From Candidatus Sulfopaludibacter sp. SbA3 (GTDB lineage Bacteria; Pseudomonadota; Alphaproteobacteria; Caulobacterales; Hyphomonadaceae), in contig CAMDAC010000003.1 in assembly GCA_945888325.1 (NCBI GenBank), positions 124,001 to 188,000 on the forward strand: DNA of 64,000 nucleotides, given 5' to 3'. The notes beneath the pieces were generated by a model. The model had not been told where the DNA came from. It saw only the letters and a program-made list of their open reading frames with translations, and ran no database searches. Positions 53,731 through 62,445 of the stretch are shown in pieces. The position numbers were made by a program, and so were the translations under genes. Numbering within the stretch: position 1 is the first letter of the stretch; every line of letters begins with the position of its first letter.

Positions 53731-54960
53731 TCAGCCCTCCACCACCAGTTTTTCCAAACCCCGGAAAAACGGAAGCGTTCGCCAGACAAGGTCCTGCTCC
53801 GGCAGGCGCAGGTTCGGGTAACGGGCGAGGAGCTTGAGGAAGGCATGCCGCGCCTCGATCCGCGCGAGCGGAGCACCGATGCAGATGTGCGGGCCGCCGC
53901 CGAAGGCGATATGGCTGGGGCGCTTCTTCGTGATGTCGAAGGCCTGCGGAGCCTCGAACACGTCAGGATCGCGGTTGGCGGCGGCGAGCGACATGAAGAC
54001 CGGCTGGCTCTTCTGCATCGGGCAGCCGGCAACGGTGCGGTCCTTCTCGACGATGCGGGAGGTGACCTGCACCGGCGCCTCGTAGCGCAGCACTTCCTCG
54101 ACCGCCTGCGCCGCGAGATCCGGATTGGCGCGCAGGGCTGCGGCCTGCTCGGGGTGCGTGAGCAGGAGCCAGATGCCGTTGCCGATGAGATCGGTGGTCG
54201 TCAAATTGCCGCCCACCAGCAGGGCCTGAAGGTTGAGGCAGACTTCATCGTCCTGGATCTTCGCCTCGCCGCTGGCCTGCAGCTGCACCATGTCGGTGAC
54301 GAGATCATCCTTCGGCGCCTTGCGACGGGCCTGCATCAGCTCGGCAAAGTAGGCGTCGAGCGCGGTGCCGCCGGACAGCATGCGGGCATTCTCTTCCGGC
54401 GTACGGACAGGATTGAGGCCGAGGATCACGTCTTCCGACCACTGACGGAAATTCGCGAGCATGGCTTCATCAACGCCGAGGATGCGGGCGATGACGAGGA
54501 CCGGGACCGGTACGGCGACCTGTTCCATCAGGTCGAAGGCGCCGGTCGCCGGGGCAGCGTCGATCACCTTATCGACCATCGCCTCGATCTCGGGGCGCAT
54601 CTTGTTGATGCGGGCATAGAAGGCTTTCGCCAGAGGCTGGCGGATGCGGGCATGGTCCGGATCATCGAGGAAGAGGATGCTGGTGCGCCGGTCTCTTTCC
54701 GGATCGACGAGGCGCGCGGTGATGGACTCCGGGTCGGCATTCAGCGGATGGCGCACAAAACTGCGGTCGTTGACCGTGTCGCGGATGTCCTTGTAGCGGC
54801 TGAGCACCCAGACCTTTGCGCCCTCGTCGCGCATCACCGGGCAGCCGGCCTGCAGCGACTGCAACAGCGGATGCGGGTTATCGCGGGCGACGGGATTGAA
54901 CGCAGAGAGTTCGAGGACGGATTGCGGGACGCTGGGCAGCGGTTTCGGATCATCAGCCAT
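53731..54960 (-). CDS. Cytochrome P450
   Basis: A 409-residue soluble bacterial P450. The heme-binding loop is FGGGPHICIGAPLAR with Cys360, the ExxR pair is EEVLR (288-292), and the I-helix region reads LLVGGNLTTTDLIG. The acid that usually precedes the threonine is L here, which would affect proton delivery. No ferredoxin or reductase gene lies next to it. Substrate unknown; many such P450s hydroxylate lipids or steroids. Confidence 0.94.
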   Translation of the reverse strand: MADDPKPLPSVPQSVLELSAFNPVARDNPHPLLQSLQAGCPVMRDEGAKVWVLSRYKDIRDTVNDRSFVRHPLNADPESITARLVDPERDRRTSILFLDDPDHARIRQPLAKAFYARINKMRPEIEAMVDKVIDAAPATGAFDLMEQVAVPVPVLVIARILGVDEAMLANFRQWSEDVILGLNPVRTPEENARMLSGGTALDAYFAELMQARRKAPKDDLVTDMVQLQASGEAKIQDDEVCLNLQALLVGGNLTTTDLIGNGIWLLLTHPEQAAALRANPDLAAQAVEEVLRYEAPVQVTSRIVEKDRTVAGCPMQKSQPVFMSLAAANRDPDVFEAPQAFDITKKRPSHIAFGGGPHICIGAPLARIEARHAFLKLLARYPNLRLPEQDLVWRTLPFFRGLEKLVVEG

Positions 54961-55039
54961 GTTGTCTCCTCCCGGGAGCGTTTTTGTTATGGCACCCGTA
55001 TAGCCGATTTTTCGGTCTGTGGCGCCCCGTCTTGCAAGG

Positions 55040-55624
55040 TCAATTCGCGATGGGATCGCCCGAGGCGGCCATGGGACAGTGAGTCAGGAGGCTGGCAGAG
55101 AGGTCCGGCGGCAGGTCCGGCGCGGCGAAGCAGGCTTCGATCTTCTGTTGCAGATAGGCGCGCTGGGCCGCGGCATCGCCGACCAGCCGGAACTCGTGCC
55201 GGTCGAGAACCCAGCCGGAATTCCAGTACTGGAACCGCGCCATATCGGCGAGCGGCAGGGCCGCGTCCGCCTGCACCTCGAACGCGGTGTAGGCCGAGGA
55301 GTAGCTCGCTTCGCAGGCCTCATCCCTTGAGCGGCCGGCATTGATATCGTCCACGATTCGGCGCGTGCTGTAGTCACTGGCATACCGGGCACAGTCGACC
55401 ATGTCAGCGAAGCGGGCCTTCGCCTCGAGCGTGGCGTTCGCGGCCGCGAGGATGTCGGCGCGCTGCTGGATGGCTGCCTTGGCCCATTCCGCTTGCGTGT
55501 TGGGACGCCCGCCAGGGCCTTCGGCCGGACGCGTGACAATGACCGGCGGTTCGCTGGCCGGCTCCGGCGGAGCGGCGCAGGCGGCCATCAAGACCGCGAG
55601 CGGCAAGGCAGCGAGACGAACCAT
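55040..55624 (-). CDS. Hypothetical lipoprotein
   Basis: A 194-residue protein with signal peptide and lipobox (LMAAC). The start may be ATG 55624 or GTG 55639, which overlaps the thioesterase stop (GTGA). The mature part is helical with four cysteines (MVDCARY, DEACEAS, EACFA, LTHCPM). I recognise no family. It follows the thioesterase gene in the same direction, so co-transcription is likely. Confidence 0.65.
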   Translation of the reverse strand: MVRLAALPLAVLMAACAAPPEPASEPPVIVTRPAEGPGGRPNTQAEWAKAAIQQRADILAAANATLEAKARFADMVDCARYASDYSTRRIVDDINAGRSRDEACEASYSSAYTAFEVQADAALPLADMARFQYWNSGWVLDRHEFRLVGDAAAQRAYLQQKIEACFAAPDLPPDLSASLLTHCPMAASGDPIAN

Positions 55625-55635
55625 GCGGCGGCGCT

Positions 55636-56088
55636 TCACAGCTTCTTGTACAGCATCGGAATGGCCGTCGCGGTGGCGCGGGCGACGAGGGCGCCTTCGC
55701 CGTCGAAACAGTCGGCTTCCATGAAGGCAGCGGACTTGCCGAGCTTCAGGATGCGGGCGGTCACGCTGGCGGGGCCGGGCATCAGGCGTTTGAGGTAGCT
55801 GGTTTTCATTTCCAGCGTCGGCGCGGTCATCGTGACGTTGGAGGCGATGATGACAGCGGTGCTCATCGCCTCGTCCATCATCGCGGAGATGAAGCCGCCC
55901 TGCACCGCGCCGGTGGGGTTGGCGAACATCTGCGGCACATCGAACTCCATGCGCACCCATTGCTCATCCTGCGAAAGCGCGGCGAGGCGCATGCCGAGCG
56001 TATCGGAACAGGGCGGGCGTTTCTTCGAGTTCTGGAAGCGGGCCAGCATGTCGGCGTCGGACACGCGGGGCTTTGTCTCCTCGGTCAA
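55636..56088 (-). CDS. PaaI family hotdog thioesterase
   Basis: A 150-residue hotdog thioesterase: CSDTLGMRL, ANPTGAVQGGFISAMMDEAMSTAV (helix with the catalytic region) and APTLEMKTSYLKRLMPG are typical of PaaI proteins. It hydrolyses acyl-CoA thioesters. The start in the ORF track is TTG 56088; GTG 56064 and ATG 56049 are possible alternatives, and I could not decide. It follows sspB by 12 bases and may share its transcript. Confidence 0.85.
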   Translation of the reverse strand: MTEETKPRVSDADMLARFQNSKKRPPCSDTLGMRLAALSQDEQWVRMEFDVPQMFANPTGAVQGGFISAMMDEAMSTAVIIASNVTMTAPTLEMKTSYLKRLMPGPASVTARILKLGKSAAFMEADCFDGEGALVARATATAIPMLYKKL

Positions 56089-56100
56089 AACCGGGGCGCC

Positions 56101-56559
56101 TTACTTGCGGCGGTAGGCGTCAAGGTTGACGACCGTTTCGGCTGCCGGCTTGGGCGCTTCCTCGACCGCTTCCTTCGCGGGGGCAATCACGCCGGCATCG
56201 CGGCCACGGGTTTCGAAGGTGAGGCCGAAGTTCACCGACGGGTCGACGAAACGGGTGATCGCGGCGAGCGGGATCGACAGGTGCTGCGGCACGCCGGAGA
56301 ATTTCAGCACGATCTCGAAATGGCCTTCGTGGACTTCAAGGTCCCAGTACTGGTGCTGCACGACGATGGTCATCTCTTCAGGGAAGCGCTGGACCAGATG
56401 GTCGGCAATCTTCACGCCGGGGGCGCGGGTGCGGAAGGAAATGTAGAAGTGATGGTCACCGGGAACGCCGCCATTCGTTTTCGCGCGGCGCAGGGCCTCG
56501 CGCACAACGCCGCGCATGGCGGCCTGGGTGAGCGCTTCGTATCCGATGTAATCCGTCAT
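56101..56559 (-). CDS. sspB: ClpXP adaptor protein SspB (alphaproteobacterial type)
   Basis: A 152-residue adaptor that delivers ssrA-tagged and other substrates to ClpXP. DYIGYEALTQAAMRGVVREAL, DHHFYISFRTRAPGV, EEMTIVVQHQYWDLEV and FGVP-like KFSGVPQHLSIPLAAITRFVDPSVNFGL match the alphaproteobacterial SspB fold. The C-terminal NLDAYRRK is the short ClpX-binding tail, preceded by a flexible proline/alanine linker. It is the first gene of a likely three-gene unit with the thioesterase and lipoprotein. Confidence 0.92.
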   Translation of the reverse strand: MTDYIGYEALTQAAMRGVVREALRRAKTNGGVPGDHHFYISFRTRAPGVKIADHLVQRFPEEMTIVVQHQYWDLEVHEGHFEIVLKFSGVPQHLSIPLAAITRFVDPSVNFGLTFETRGRDAGVIAPAKEAVEEAPKPAAETVVNLDAYRRK

Positions 56560-56719
56560 CTTGGCGCGCTCTTCCCGGTGTTGATTGGTTATCGAATTGT
56601 AAATTACGCAGACCCTTTGAACCCCGCAACGGCCTTAGCGCAACACGCGAGCATTTATTTTCTTCTCGCGCCGCGCCGGGCGGCTTAGGCTGGTGGCCTG
56701 AACCGCAAGGAGCGCCGCC

Positions 56720-57958
56720 ATGAAGATGCCGCAGCAAGGCCGGGACTGGGACGAACTGCGCGCCGAGATGATCGCGCGCGGCGGCGGGGACGTGGACTGG
56801 CGCGGCGGGAAGACGGCCGTCTACGTGTTTAACGCAGGCGAGGACGTTCACCATGTCCAGCACGAGGCTTACGGGATGTTCATGGCCGAGAACGGCCTCG
56901 GCCCCCTCGCCTTCCCGTCGCTGGCGCAGATGGAGAAGGAAGTGATCGGGATGGCGCTCGGCCTGCTGCACGCCCCGGAAGGCGCGGCAGGGGCGATGAC
57001 ATCCGGCGGCACCGATTCGATCACCATGGCGATGAAGACCGCGCGGGATTTCGCACGCGCGAACGACAAGCCGCTGACGGACCACAACATTGTCCTGCCC
57101 CGCTCGGCGCACCTCGCCTTTGACAAGGCGGCGCACCTGATGGACATCGCGGTGCGCCGCGTACCGCTGAAGGGCGATGGCAGCTATGAGGCCGACGCGG
57201 GCGCGATGGCCGAGGCGGTGGACGCCTCGACGATCATGATGGTCGGCTCGGCGCCGAACTTTCCGCACGGCATCATCGACCCTATCGCGGCGCTGGGCGA
57301 AGTGGCAGCGGCGAAGGGTGTGTGGCTGCATGTGGATGCGTGCGTCGGCGGATACTTCGCGCCGTTTGCGCGGATGAACGGGGTGCCCGTGCCGGATTTC
57401 GATTTCGCGGTGCCGGCGGTGCACTCGATGAGCGCGGACCTGCACAAGTATGGCTATTGTGCCAAGGGAGCCTCGACGGTGCTGTTCCGTTCGGAAGCCC
57501 TCTACAAGCACATGCCTTTCTCGATGCGTGACTGGAGCGGCGCGCCGATGAAGACGCCGACGCTGGCGGGCACGCGACCGGGCGGCGCGATCTCGGCGGC
57601 CTGGGCCGTGATGAACATGTTGGGCGTGGAGGGCTACCGCGAGAAGCAGCGCCTCGTTTGTGCGACGCGCGAGAAGATCGAGGCGGGGGCAAAGGCGCTC
57701 GGCTTCGAAGTGCTCGGCCGGCCGCTGCTGGGGCTGATCGCATTCCGGCATCCGGAAGCAGAGACGCTGGCGCTCTACGCCGCCATGCGGGCACGCGGCT
57801 GGTTCACCTCATTCACCGCAGAGCCCGCCAGCCTGCACCTAATGCTGTCCCCGAAACATGCGGAAGTGGCAGACGCCTACCTGAGCGACCTTGCGGCTGC
57901 GCTGGCGGACGTGAAGGCGGGCGTGAAGGCGGAGAAGGTTGAGGCGCGGTATAGTTGA
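56720..57958 (+). CDS. PLP-dependent lyase/decarboxylase, sphingosine-1-phosphate lyase-like
   Basis: A 412-residue fold-type I PLP enzyme. TSGGTDSITMAMKTARD, MVGSAPNFPHGIIDPI, HVDACVGGYFAPFA and the PLP lysine in DLHKYGYCAKGAS are the motifs of the group II decarboxylase/S1P lyase branch, with GTRPGGAISAAWA late. Bacterial members cleave sphingolipid-type phosphobases or decarboxylate amino acids; the substrate is not determined. AAGGAG precedes ATG. It converges on the DUF1501 gene. Confidence 0.9.
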   Translation: MKMPQQGRDWDELRAEMIARGGGDVDWRGGKTAVYVFNAGEDVHHVQHEAYGMFMAENGLGPLAFPSLAQMEKEVIGMALGLLHAPEGAAGAMTSGGTDSITMAMKTARDFARANDKPLTDHNIVLPRSAHLAFDKAAHLMDIAVRRVPLKGDGSYEADAGAMAEAVDASTIMMVGSAPNFPHGIIDPIAALGEVAAAKGVWLHVDACVGGYFAPFARMNGVPVPDFDFAVPAVHSMSADLHKYGYCAKGASTVLFRSEALYKHMPFSMRDWSGAPMKTPTLAGTRPGGAISAAWAVMNMLGVEGYREKQRLVCATREKIEAGAKALGFEVLGRPLLGLIAFRHPEAETLALYAAMRARGWFTSFTAEPASLHLMLSPKHAEVADAYLSDLAAALADVKAGVKAEKVEARYS

Positions 57959-57970
57959 GGCGGGTGAACG

Positions 57971-59185
57971 TCAGGTGCGGATCAGCCCTGATATCGGCCG
58001 GACACCTGTTCCATCCGGAAAGACGGTCCGGCCAAGCGTGTCGCGGTCGAGGCCCCAATGGTCTCGCAGCACCGCCATGAAGACCGACCGGATGTCATTT
58101 GCCGGGGCAAGGTCGCGGCCCTCGAAAAGCGCTTTGGGCGCCAGTCCCGGCCAGTCGCCGCCGAATTTTCCGCCGGAGACTGCGCCGCCCAGCAGGAAGG
58201 CAGCGCTGCCCGTGCCATGATCGGTGCCGCCGGTTCCGTTTTCGGCGACCGTACGTCCAAACTCCGTGACCACGGCCACCACCGTATTGGGCCAATGCGC
58301 GCCGAGCCCGTCCCTGAGGGCGCGCATGGCGGCGTCCAATCCGGCGAGGCGCAGCGCAAGCTGGCCGTTGGCGGCGCCCTGGTTGGCGTGGGTATCCCAG
58401 CCATCGAACGACAGCACAGCGGCGGCGGGGCCGCCTTCGGCGGACATGAGCCGCGCCGCCGCCTCCGCCAGACCTTTATAGGCGCCGGGTCCGTTGCGCC
58501 GGCCCTTGCCGTCCATACCGTCCATGCCAGAGGCGCTGGCGATCGCATTCGTTTCGATGGCCGAGGCGAGCGCTGGGCCCAGCAAGGCATCGCCCGCGTA
58601 GAGGTCCATCAAGCGGCTGAGTGTGTCCTCGCTGGCAGAAGGCGCGAAGGAAGGCGCCCAGCTGGTCGCCGAGGCCGATCCGCGCAGCACAAGCGGCAGC
58701 GATCCCGAGATGGCCACCGCTTCACGTTTCAATTCCGGCGGCAGGGCGGTCAGCGCGCGGCCGAGCCAGCCATCGCTTGCTCCGAAGACTTCCGCAGCGC
58801 CGGTTTCCAGCACGTCCTGGGCGTCAAAGTGCGAGCGCTCCCGGTACGGTGACGCGCAGGCGGGAACGATGGCGAGTTCGCCGCTTGTCCACTGCGCGTA
58901 GAGAAAGGCGAGGTCCGGATGCAGGCCAAATCCCTCCGTAAGCGGAAGAACGCCGCCGGCTTCGCCCGGGGGCGACAGCGCGAGCTTGCCGCGCGCGGCC
59001 CGGTAGTGCGCATCGCCATAGGGCGCGACGGCGGCCAGCCCGTCCAGCGCCCCGCGCAGGATGACGAGGACGAACTTGCGGTCACCAGCCTGCCGGGAAA
59101 GGGTCAGGGCGCCTGCGGAACCCGCCAGGAACAAGGCGCCGCCCGCCATCAGCGCCGCGCGCCGCGTCATCAGAGGAAGGGTCAT
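57971..59185 (-). CDS. DUF1501 family exported protein
   Basis: A 404-residue protein with a twin-arginine-like N-terminus (MTRRAALMAGGALFLAG), so it is probably exported folded. KFVLVILRGALDGLAAVAPYGDAHY, PACASPYRERSHFDAQ, WDTHANQGAANGQL and VVAVVTEFGRTVAENGTGGTDHG are DUF1501 motifs (alkaline phosphatase-like fold). I start at ATG 59185 rather than GTG 59188. It directly follows the DUF1800 gene in one transcript, the usual pairing of these two families. Reaction unknown. Confidence 0.92.
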   Translation of the reverse strand: MTLPLMTRRAALMAGGALFLAGSAGALTLSRQAGDRKFVLVILRGALDGLAAVAPYGDAHYRAARGKLALSPPGEAGGVLPLTEGFGLHPDLAFLYAQWTSGELAIVPACASPYRERSHFDAQDVLETGAAEVFGASDGWLGRALTALPPELKREAVAISGSLPLVLRGSASATSWAPSFAPSASEDTLSRLMDLYAGDALLGPALASAIETNAIASASGMDGMDGKGRRNGPGAYKGLAEAAARLMSAEGGPAAAVLSFDGWDTHANQGAANGQLALRLAGLDAAMRALRDGLGAHWPNTVVAVVTEFGRTVAENGTGGTDHGTGSAAFLLGGAVSGGKFGGDWPGLAPKALFEGRDLAPANDIRSVFMAVLRDHWGLDRDTLGRTVFPDGTGVRPISGLIRT

Positions 59186-59195
59186 CACGGTTCTC

Positions 59196-60593
59196 CTAGC
59201 GGCGCTGGAATTCGGGGCTCATCAGGGCAAGTGTCAGCCCTTGCGAGGCGCTCTCGGCACGGGCGATGCTCTGGGCCGTCGCTGCGGACAGGGCGGGGCC
59301 GAGCGCCGCGCGCGCGAGACTTTCAGGGCGGACCTTGGTGCCCAGCCGGTCGGCGAGGCCCTGCGCCCACTCGACGCGCTTGATCACCGCGTCTGGCCCC
59401 GCCCAGCTGGCCGCATCGTCCGGCCAGCCCTCTGGCGATGGCGCCTGCCAGGGCACCTGCCCGAGCAGGCCGTAAGCCGCCGTGATGGCCTTGCGCTCGA
59501 TCTTGGGCAGGCCCGTGAATCGCAGGGCGGACAGGAAGAACTCATTGGGAGATTTGAACTTCTGCGCCTCGGGATTCCAGGCCTCGTCGAGCGAGATCAA
59601 GGTCTCGTGCAGCGCCGGCAGGCGGCCACCGCTGGTGCGGAAACTTTTCGCCAGCGCCTCGACGGCAGAAGCCGGCGGCGTGTCCGATATGAAATGGCGG
59701 GCCAGTTTCGTGGCAACGCGTTGCGCCGTGGACGGATGATTGGCGAGGTCGCGAAGGATGGCTTCGCCCTGCCCTTCGTCGTCCGCACTGTAGCGTTTTT
59801 CCATCACCGTCCGGGTACCCGGTTCGTGGAAGCGGTCCACGAAGATGAAGTCGCCCGGGTCTGCACCGGGGACAAGCAACTTGGTGCGCCCGCCTGCCAG
59901 TGACCACCCGGTCAGCGCCTTGGCGAACTCGGTGACGTCCGCCTGGGTGTAGCCGCCTTGCGCGCCGAGGGTTTGCAGCTCGAGGATTTCGCGGGCGAGG
60001 TTTTCGTTGAGGCCCTTGTCGCGGCGCTTGCCCGCTTTCGAGTTCGGTCCCATCGACTGGGCCTGATCGAGATAGAGCAGCATGCCGGGATGCCGGGTCG
60101 AGGCGACCAGCAGGTCCGCAAAGGTGCCGGTCATGCCGGCCCGGATCACCTCGCGCTCGAACACCCCGGCAAAGGGAATGGTGACCGCCTTGTTCGCAGA
60201 GACCGTGAAATGGTTCGACCAGAACAGGACAAGGCGCTCCGCGAACCCGGCCTCGGTCGTCAGCCCGTGCAGGGTACGCGCCTCGATTTCGGCGATCAGG
60301 ATTTCGCGCAATTCTTTGAGCGGCTTGAGGATGGCCTCCTCTTGCGCCTCCGGGCTCATCTTGCCCGCTTTGCCGTCCGTCTTTGTCTTCAGGTCTTCGA
60401 GATAGCTGCCGAGCGCTTCGGCGGCGCTGCGGGTCGTCGGCAGCCCGCCTGAAGGCAGCGTGAAGCTCGACGCGCGCGTCAATTGCTGCGCCAGCCAGGC
60501 TTTTGGATCGGTGGTTGCCGCCTCCGGTTCATCCGGCCGGGCACCCAGCCCGAAGCGGTTGACAGCGATCGACGCGGCAAGAGTCCGAGGCAT
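59196..60593 (-). CDS. DUF1800 family protein
   Basis: A 465-residue protein matching DUF1800: AVNRFGLGARPDE, LVLFWSNHFTVSANKAV, HPGMLLYLDQAQSMGPNSKAG, NLAREILELQTLGAQGGYTQADVTEFAKALTGW and a late LARHFISDTPP. No signal peptide is evident. These proteins occur in tandem with DUF1501 in many bacteria and lack an assigned biochemical role. The AGGAG of DUF1501 lies next to its stop. Confidence 0.93.
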   Translation of the reverse strand: MPRTLAASIAVNRFGLGARPDEPEAATTDPKAWLAQQLTRASSFTLPSGGLPTTRSAAEALGSYLEDLKTKTDGKAGKMSPEAQEEAILKPLKELREILIAEIEARTLHGLTTEAGFAERLVLFWSNHFTVSANKAVTIPFAGVFEREVIRAGMTGTFADLLVASTRHPGMLLYLDQAQSMGPNSKAGKRRDKGLNENLAREILELQTLGAQGGYTQADVTEFAKALTGWSLAGGRTKLLVPGADPGDFIFVDRFHEPGTRTVMEKRYSADDEGQGEAILRDLANHPSTAQRVATKLARHFISDTPPASAVEALAKSFRTSGGRLPALHETLISLDEAWNPEAQKFKSPNEFFLSALRFTGLPKIERKAITAAYGLLGQVPWQAPSPEGWPDDAASWAGPDAVIKRVEWAQGLADRLGTKVRPESLARAALGPALSAATAQSIARAESASQGLTLALMSPEFQRR

Positions 60594-60693
60594 GTTGGGC
60601 TCGCTCAGTTTTGAGGTTTAACGCGGGCCGAGCGAATATCCGTTGCGTGGAGCGAAATAAAAAGGGGTGATAGCTGCTGGCGGAGGCGGCGCG

Positions 60694-61218
60694 TCACGTC
60701 GGCACATAGGTCAGCCGGATCACGCTCTCCCCGATCCGGTCGGTGCCGGTAAGGCGCAGCGGTGGGCGGGGGCCGGGGAACATGGGGGTGCCGGTGCCGA
60801 GGACCACGGGGTGAAGGTAGATCTGGTATTCGTCGATCAGGGGCGTGAGGCTGTAGGCAATCTGCGGGCCGGTGATGGAGATTTCGCCTTCGATGTCAGC
60901 CTTCAGCCGGCGGAGTTCGGCCTCGACGTTGTCTGAAATCAGCGTGGCGTTCGGGCCGACGGCATTGAGCGTGCGGGAGACGACGTATTTCGGCTGGGCA
61001 CGCCAGGCTTCGGCGTATTCGCGCTCGGCGTCGTCCCAGCCGGGCTGGTCTTCGTCCCAGTAAACCATGATCTCGTACATGCGGCGGCCATAGACGCTGG
61101 CGGTCTCGCGGCGGACCTGGCCGATGAAATGGCGGAACAGGACGGGGTCCGGCGCGAAGCGGTCGTGGTCGACATAGCCGTCGAGGGACATGTTGAGGCC
61201 GAAGGCGAGTTTGGCCAT
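60694..61218 (-). CDS. Dihydrofolate reductase family protein (RibD C-terminal-like)
   Basis: A 174-residue single-domain reductase of the RibD C-terminal/DHFR fold. LAFGLNMSLDGYV, YGRRMYEIM, KYVVSRTLN, EISITGPQIAYSLTPLIDEYQIYLHPVVLGTGTPMF are the usual signatures for this NADPH-dependent superfamily. Standalone members are mostly uncharacterised. It is divergent from the curlin operon across a 253-base gap. Confidence 0.88.
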   Translation of the reverse strand: MAKLAFGLNMSLDGYVDHDRFAPDPVLFRHFIGQVRRETASVYGRRMYEIMVYWDEDQPGWDDAEREYAEAWRAQPKYVVSRTLNAVGPNATLISDNVEAELRRLKADIEGEISITGPQIAYSLTPLIDEYQIYLHPVVLGTGTPMFPGPRPPLRLTGTDRIGESVIRLTYVPT

Positions 61219-61380
61219 GGCGGGGTCTCCGGTTGCGGCGCGGGCAGACTGGCGCGCGAGGCGGGGTCGCGAAAGGGCGATCCGACCTTCCGGCCCGGCG
61301 CACGCCGGAAATCTGTTCGCCTACGGAGCGATATTTTCCGGCCTTCGCGGGCCGCGAACATGAACGAAGCTGAACCGGGC

Positions 61381-61395
61381 GTTCAAAGCGCGTTC
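61381..61395 (+). promoter_or_regulatory. GTTC-N7-GTTC box upstream of the curlin operon
   Basis: GTTCAAAGCGCGTTC matches the alphaproteobacterial LexA box GTTC-N7-GTTC and is a direct repeat of GCGTTCA with an 11-base period. It ends 76 bases before the curlin ATG. One exact match could be chance; a LexA or other direct-repeat regulator is possible. Confidence 0.35.
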
Positions 61396-61471
61396 AGTGC
61401 GGGCGCGTCATTCCTGTGCGGGATCGAGCGACACTTCAACCGGGCTCGAGATGAAACCAGGAGTCTGAAAC

Positions 61472-61975
61472 ATGAAACGTCTTCTCTCTACTGCCGCCGC
61501 TGCCCTGATGGTCTTCAGCCTCGGCACCGCACATGCGGATCGCAACCGGGTACGCGTGGACCAGTCGGGCTACAGCAACGGCGCCGCCGCCGCCCAGCAA
61601 GGCGACCGCAACGGCACCGTCATCGTGCAGGGTGGCCGCGGCCAGTATGCGCGCGGCGTCCAGTCCGGCTATAACAACTTCCTGCGCATGGACCAGTACG
61701 GCACGCGCAACAGCGTCACGACGGGTCAGATCGGCGAGAACAACTTTGCCGTCACCGGCCAGGAAGGCCGCAACCTGCGTGCCGACACGCTGCAGACCGG
61801 CTATGGCAACGTCTCCGGCATCGCCCAGATCGGCACCAACAATACGGCCGTGGCAGACCAGGACGGCGTGAACAACACGTCGGGCATCATCCAGGTCGGC
61901 AATGGCCAGGATGTGATGGTGCGTCAGCGCGGCGAAGGCAACATCTCCGTGGTCGTGCAGAGTGGCTACAACTGA
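61472..61975 (+). CDS. Curlin repeat protein (major-subunit-like)
   Basis: A 167-residue secreted protein with a signal peptide ending in AHA. The mature part consists of repeats of about 22 residues with the Q-x-G-x-x-N spacing of curlins (DQSGYSN, DQYGTRN, GQIGENN, AQIGTNN, VQSGYN). Such proteins form beta-solenoid amyloid fibres outside the cell (CsgA family). No cysteine is present. AGGAG lies 9 bases before ATG. A hairpin and a CsgH-like gene follow. Secretion genes csgEFG are not in the window. Confidence 0.88.
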   Translation: MKRLLSTAAAALMVFSLGTAHADRNRVRVDQSGYSNGAAAAQQGDRNGTVIVQGGRGQYARGVQSGYNNFLRMDQYGTRNSVTTGQIGENNFAVTGQEGRNLRADTLQTGYGNVSGIAQIGTNNTAVADQDGVNNTSGIIQVGNGQDVMVRQRGEGNISVVVQSGYN

Positions 61976-61983
61976 CGCCTCGC

Positions 61984-62009
61984 GCGGGGAGGCCGCCGCG
62001 CCTCCCCGC
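61984..62009 (+). terminator. Hairpin between curlin and CsgH genes
   Basis: GCGGGGAGGC and GCCTCCCCGC form a perfect 10-base-pair stem with a 6-base loop, just after the curlin stop. No T tract follows, and an AAGGAG for the next gene is close behind. It may attenuate or stabilise the transcript, giving more curlin than CsgH. Confidence 0.5.
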
Positions 62010-62034
62010 AACGCCCGCCCAAGGAGACACGCGG

Positions 62035-62436
62035 ATGAAAATCCCATTGATTGCGGCTACGCTCGCGCTGGTCACGGCCTGCGCCGCGCCGGCCCCTGCC
62101 CCGACCTACGCCCTGTTGCCACCGGACGAAGCGCTGGCTGCGACTGCACCGGCCGCGTCAGCTGACTGCTGGATCCGCGAGACCCGGACGGCCAATGGTC
62201 TGCGCCTCAAAGCCATCGTGCAGTCGGACTACGCCGTACGCGGATCATATGACTTCACCGTGACGTCGCAGGGCCCGGGCGGCTCTTCTGACGTGACGCA
62301 AGGCGGCGAGGTCGACCTGGCGGACGGCGAGAGCGCCACCGTCGGCTCGGCGGAATTTTCCGGCGGGCGCTACCGCGCCTTTCTGACACTGAGCGATGCG
62401 GGCGGCGAACTTTGCTCCGCTGAACAGCTTTCCTAG
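62035..62436 (+). CDS. CsgH-like curli assembly protein, predicted lipoprotein
   Basis: A 133-residue protein. The domain from about residue 42 on (DCWIRETRTANGLRLKAIVQ, SYDFTVTSQGPGGSSDVTQGG, FSGGRYRAFLTLSDAGGELC) matches CsgH, a beta-sandwich protein of alphaproteobacteria that blocks premature curlin aggregation in the periplasm. C45 and C127 could form a disulfide. Here the signal peptide ends in a lipobox (LVTAC, C16) and a proline/alanine linker, so it would be membrane-anchored, unlike the soluble forms I know. AAGGAG precedes ATG. Confidence 0.78.
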   Translation: MKIPLIAATLALVTACAAPAPAPTYALLPPDEALAATAPAASADCWIRETRTANGLRLKAIVQSDYAVRGSYDFTVTSQGPGGSSDVTQGGEVDLADGESATVGSAEFSGGRYRAFLTLSDAGGELCSAEQLS

Positions 62437-62445
62437 GAGACCTCA

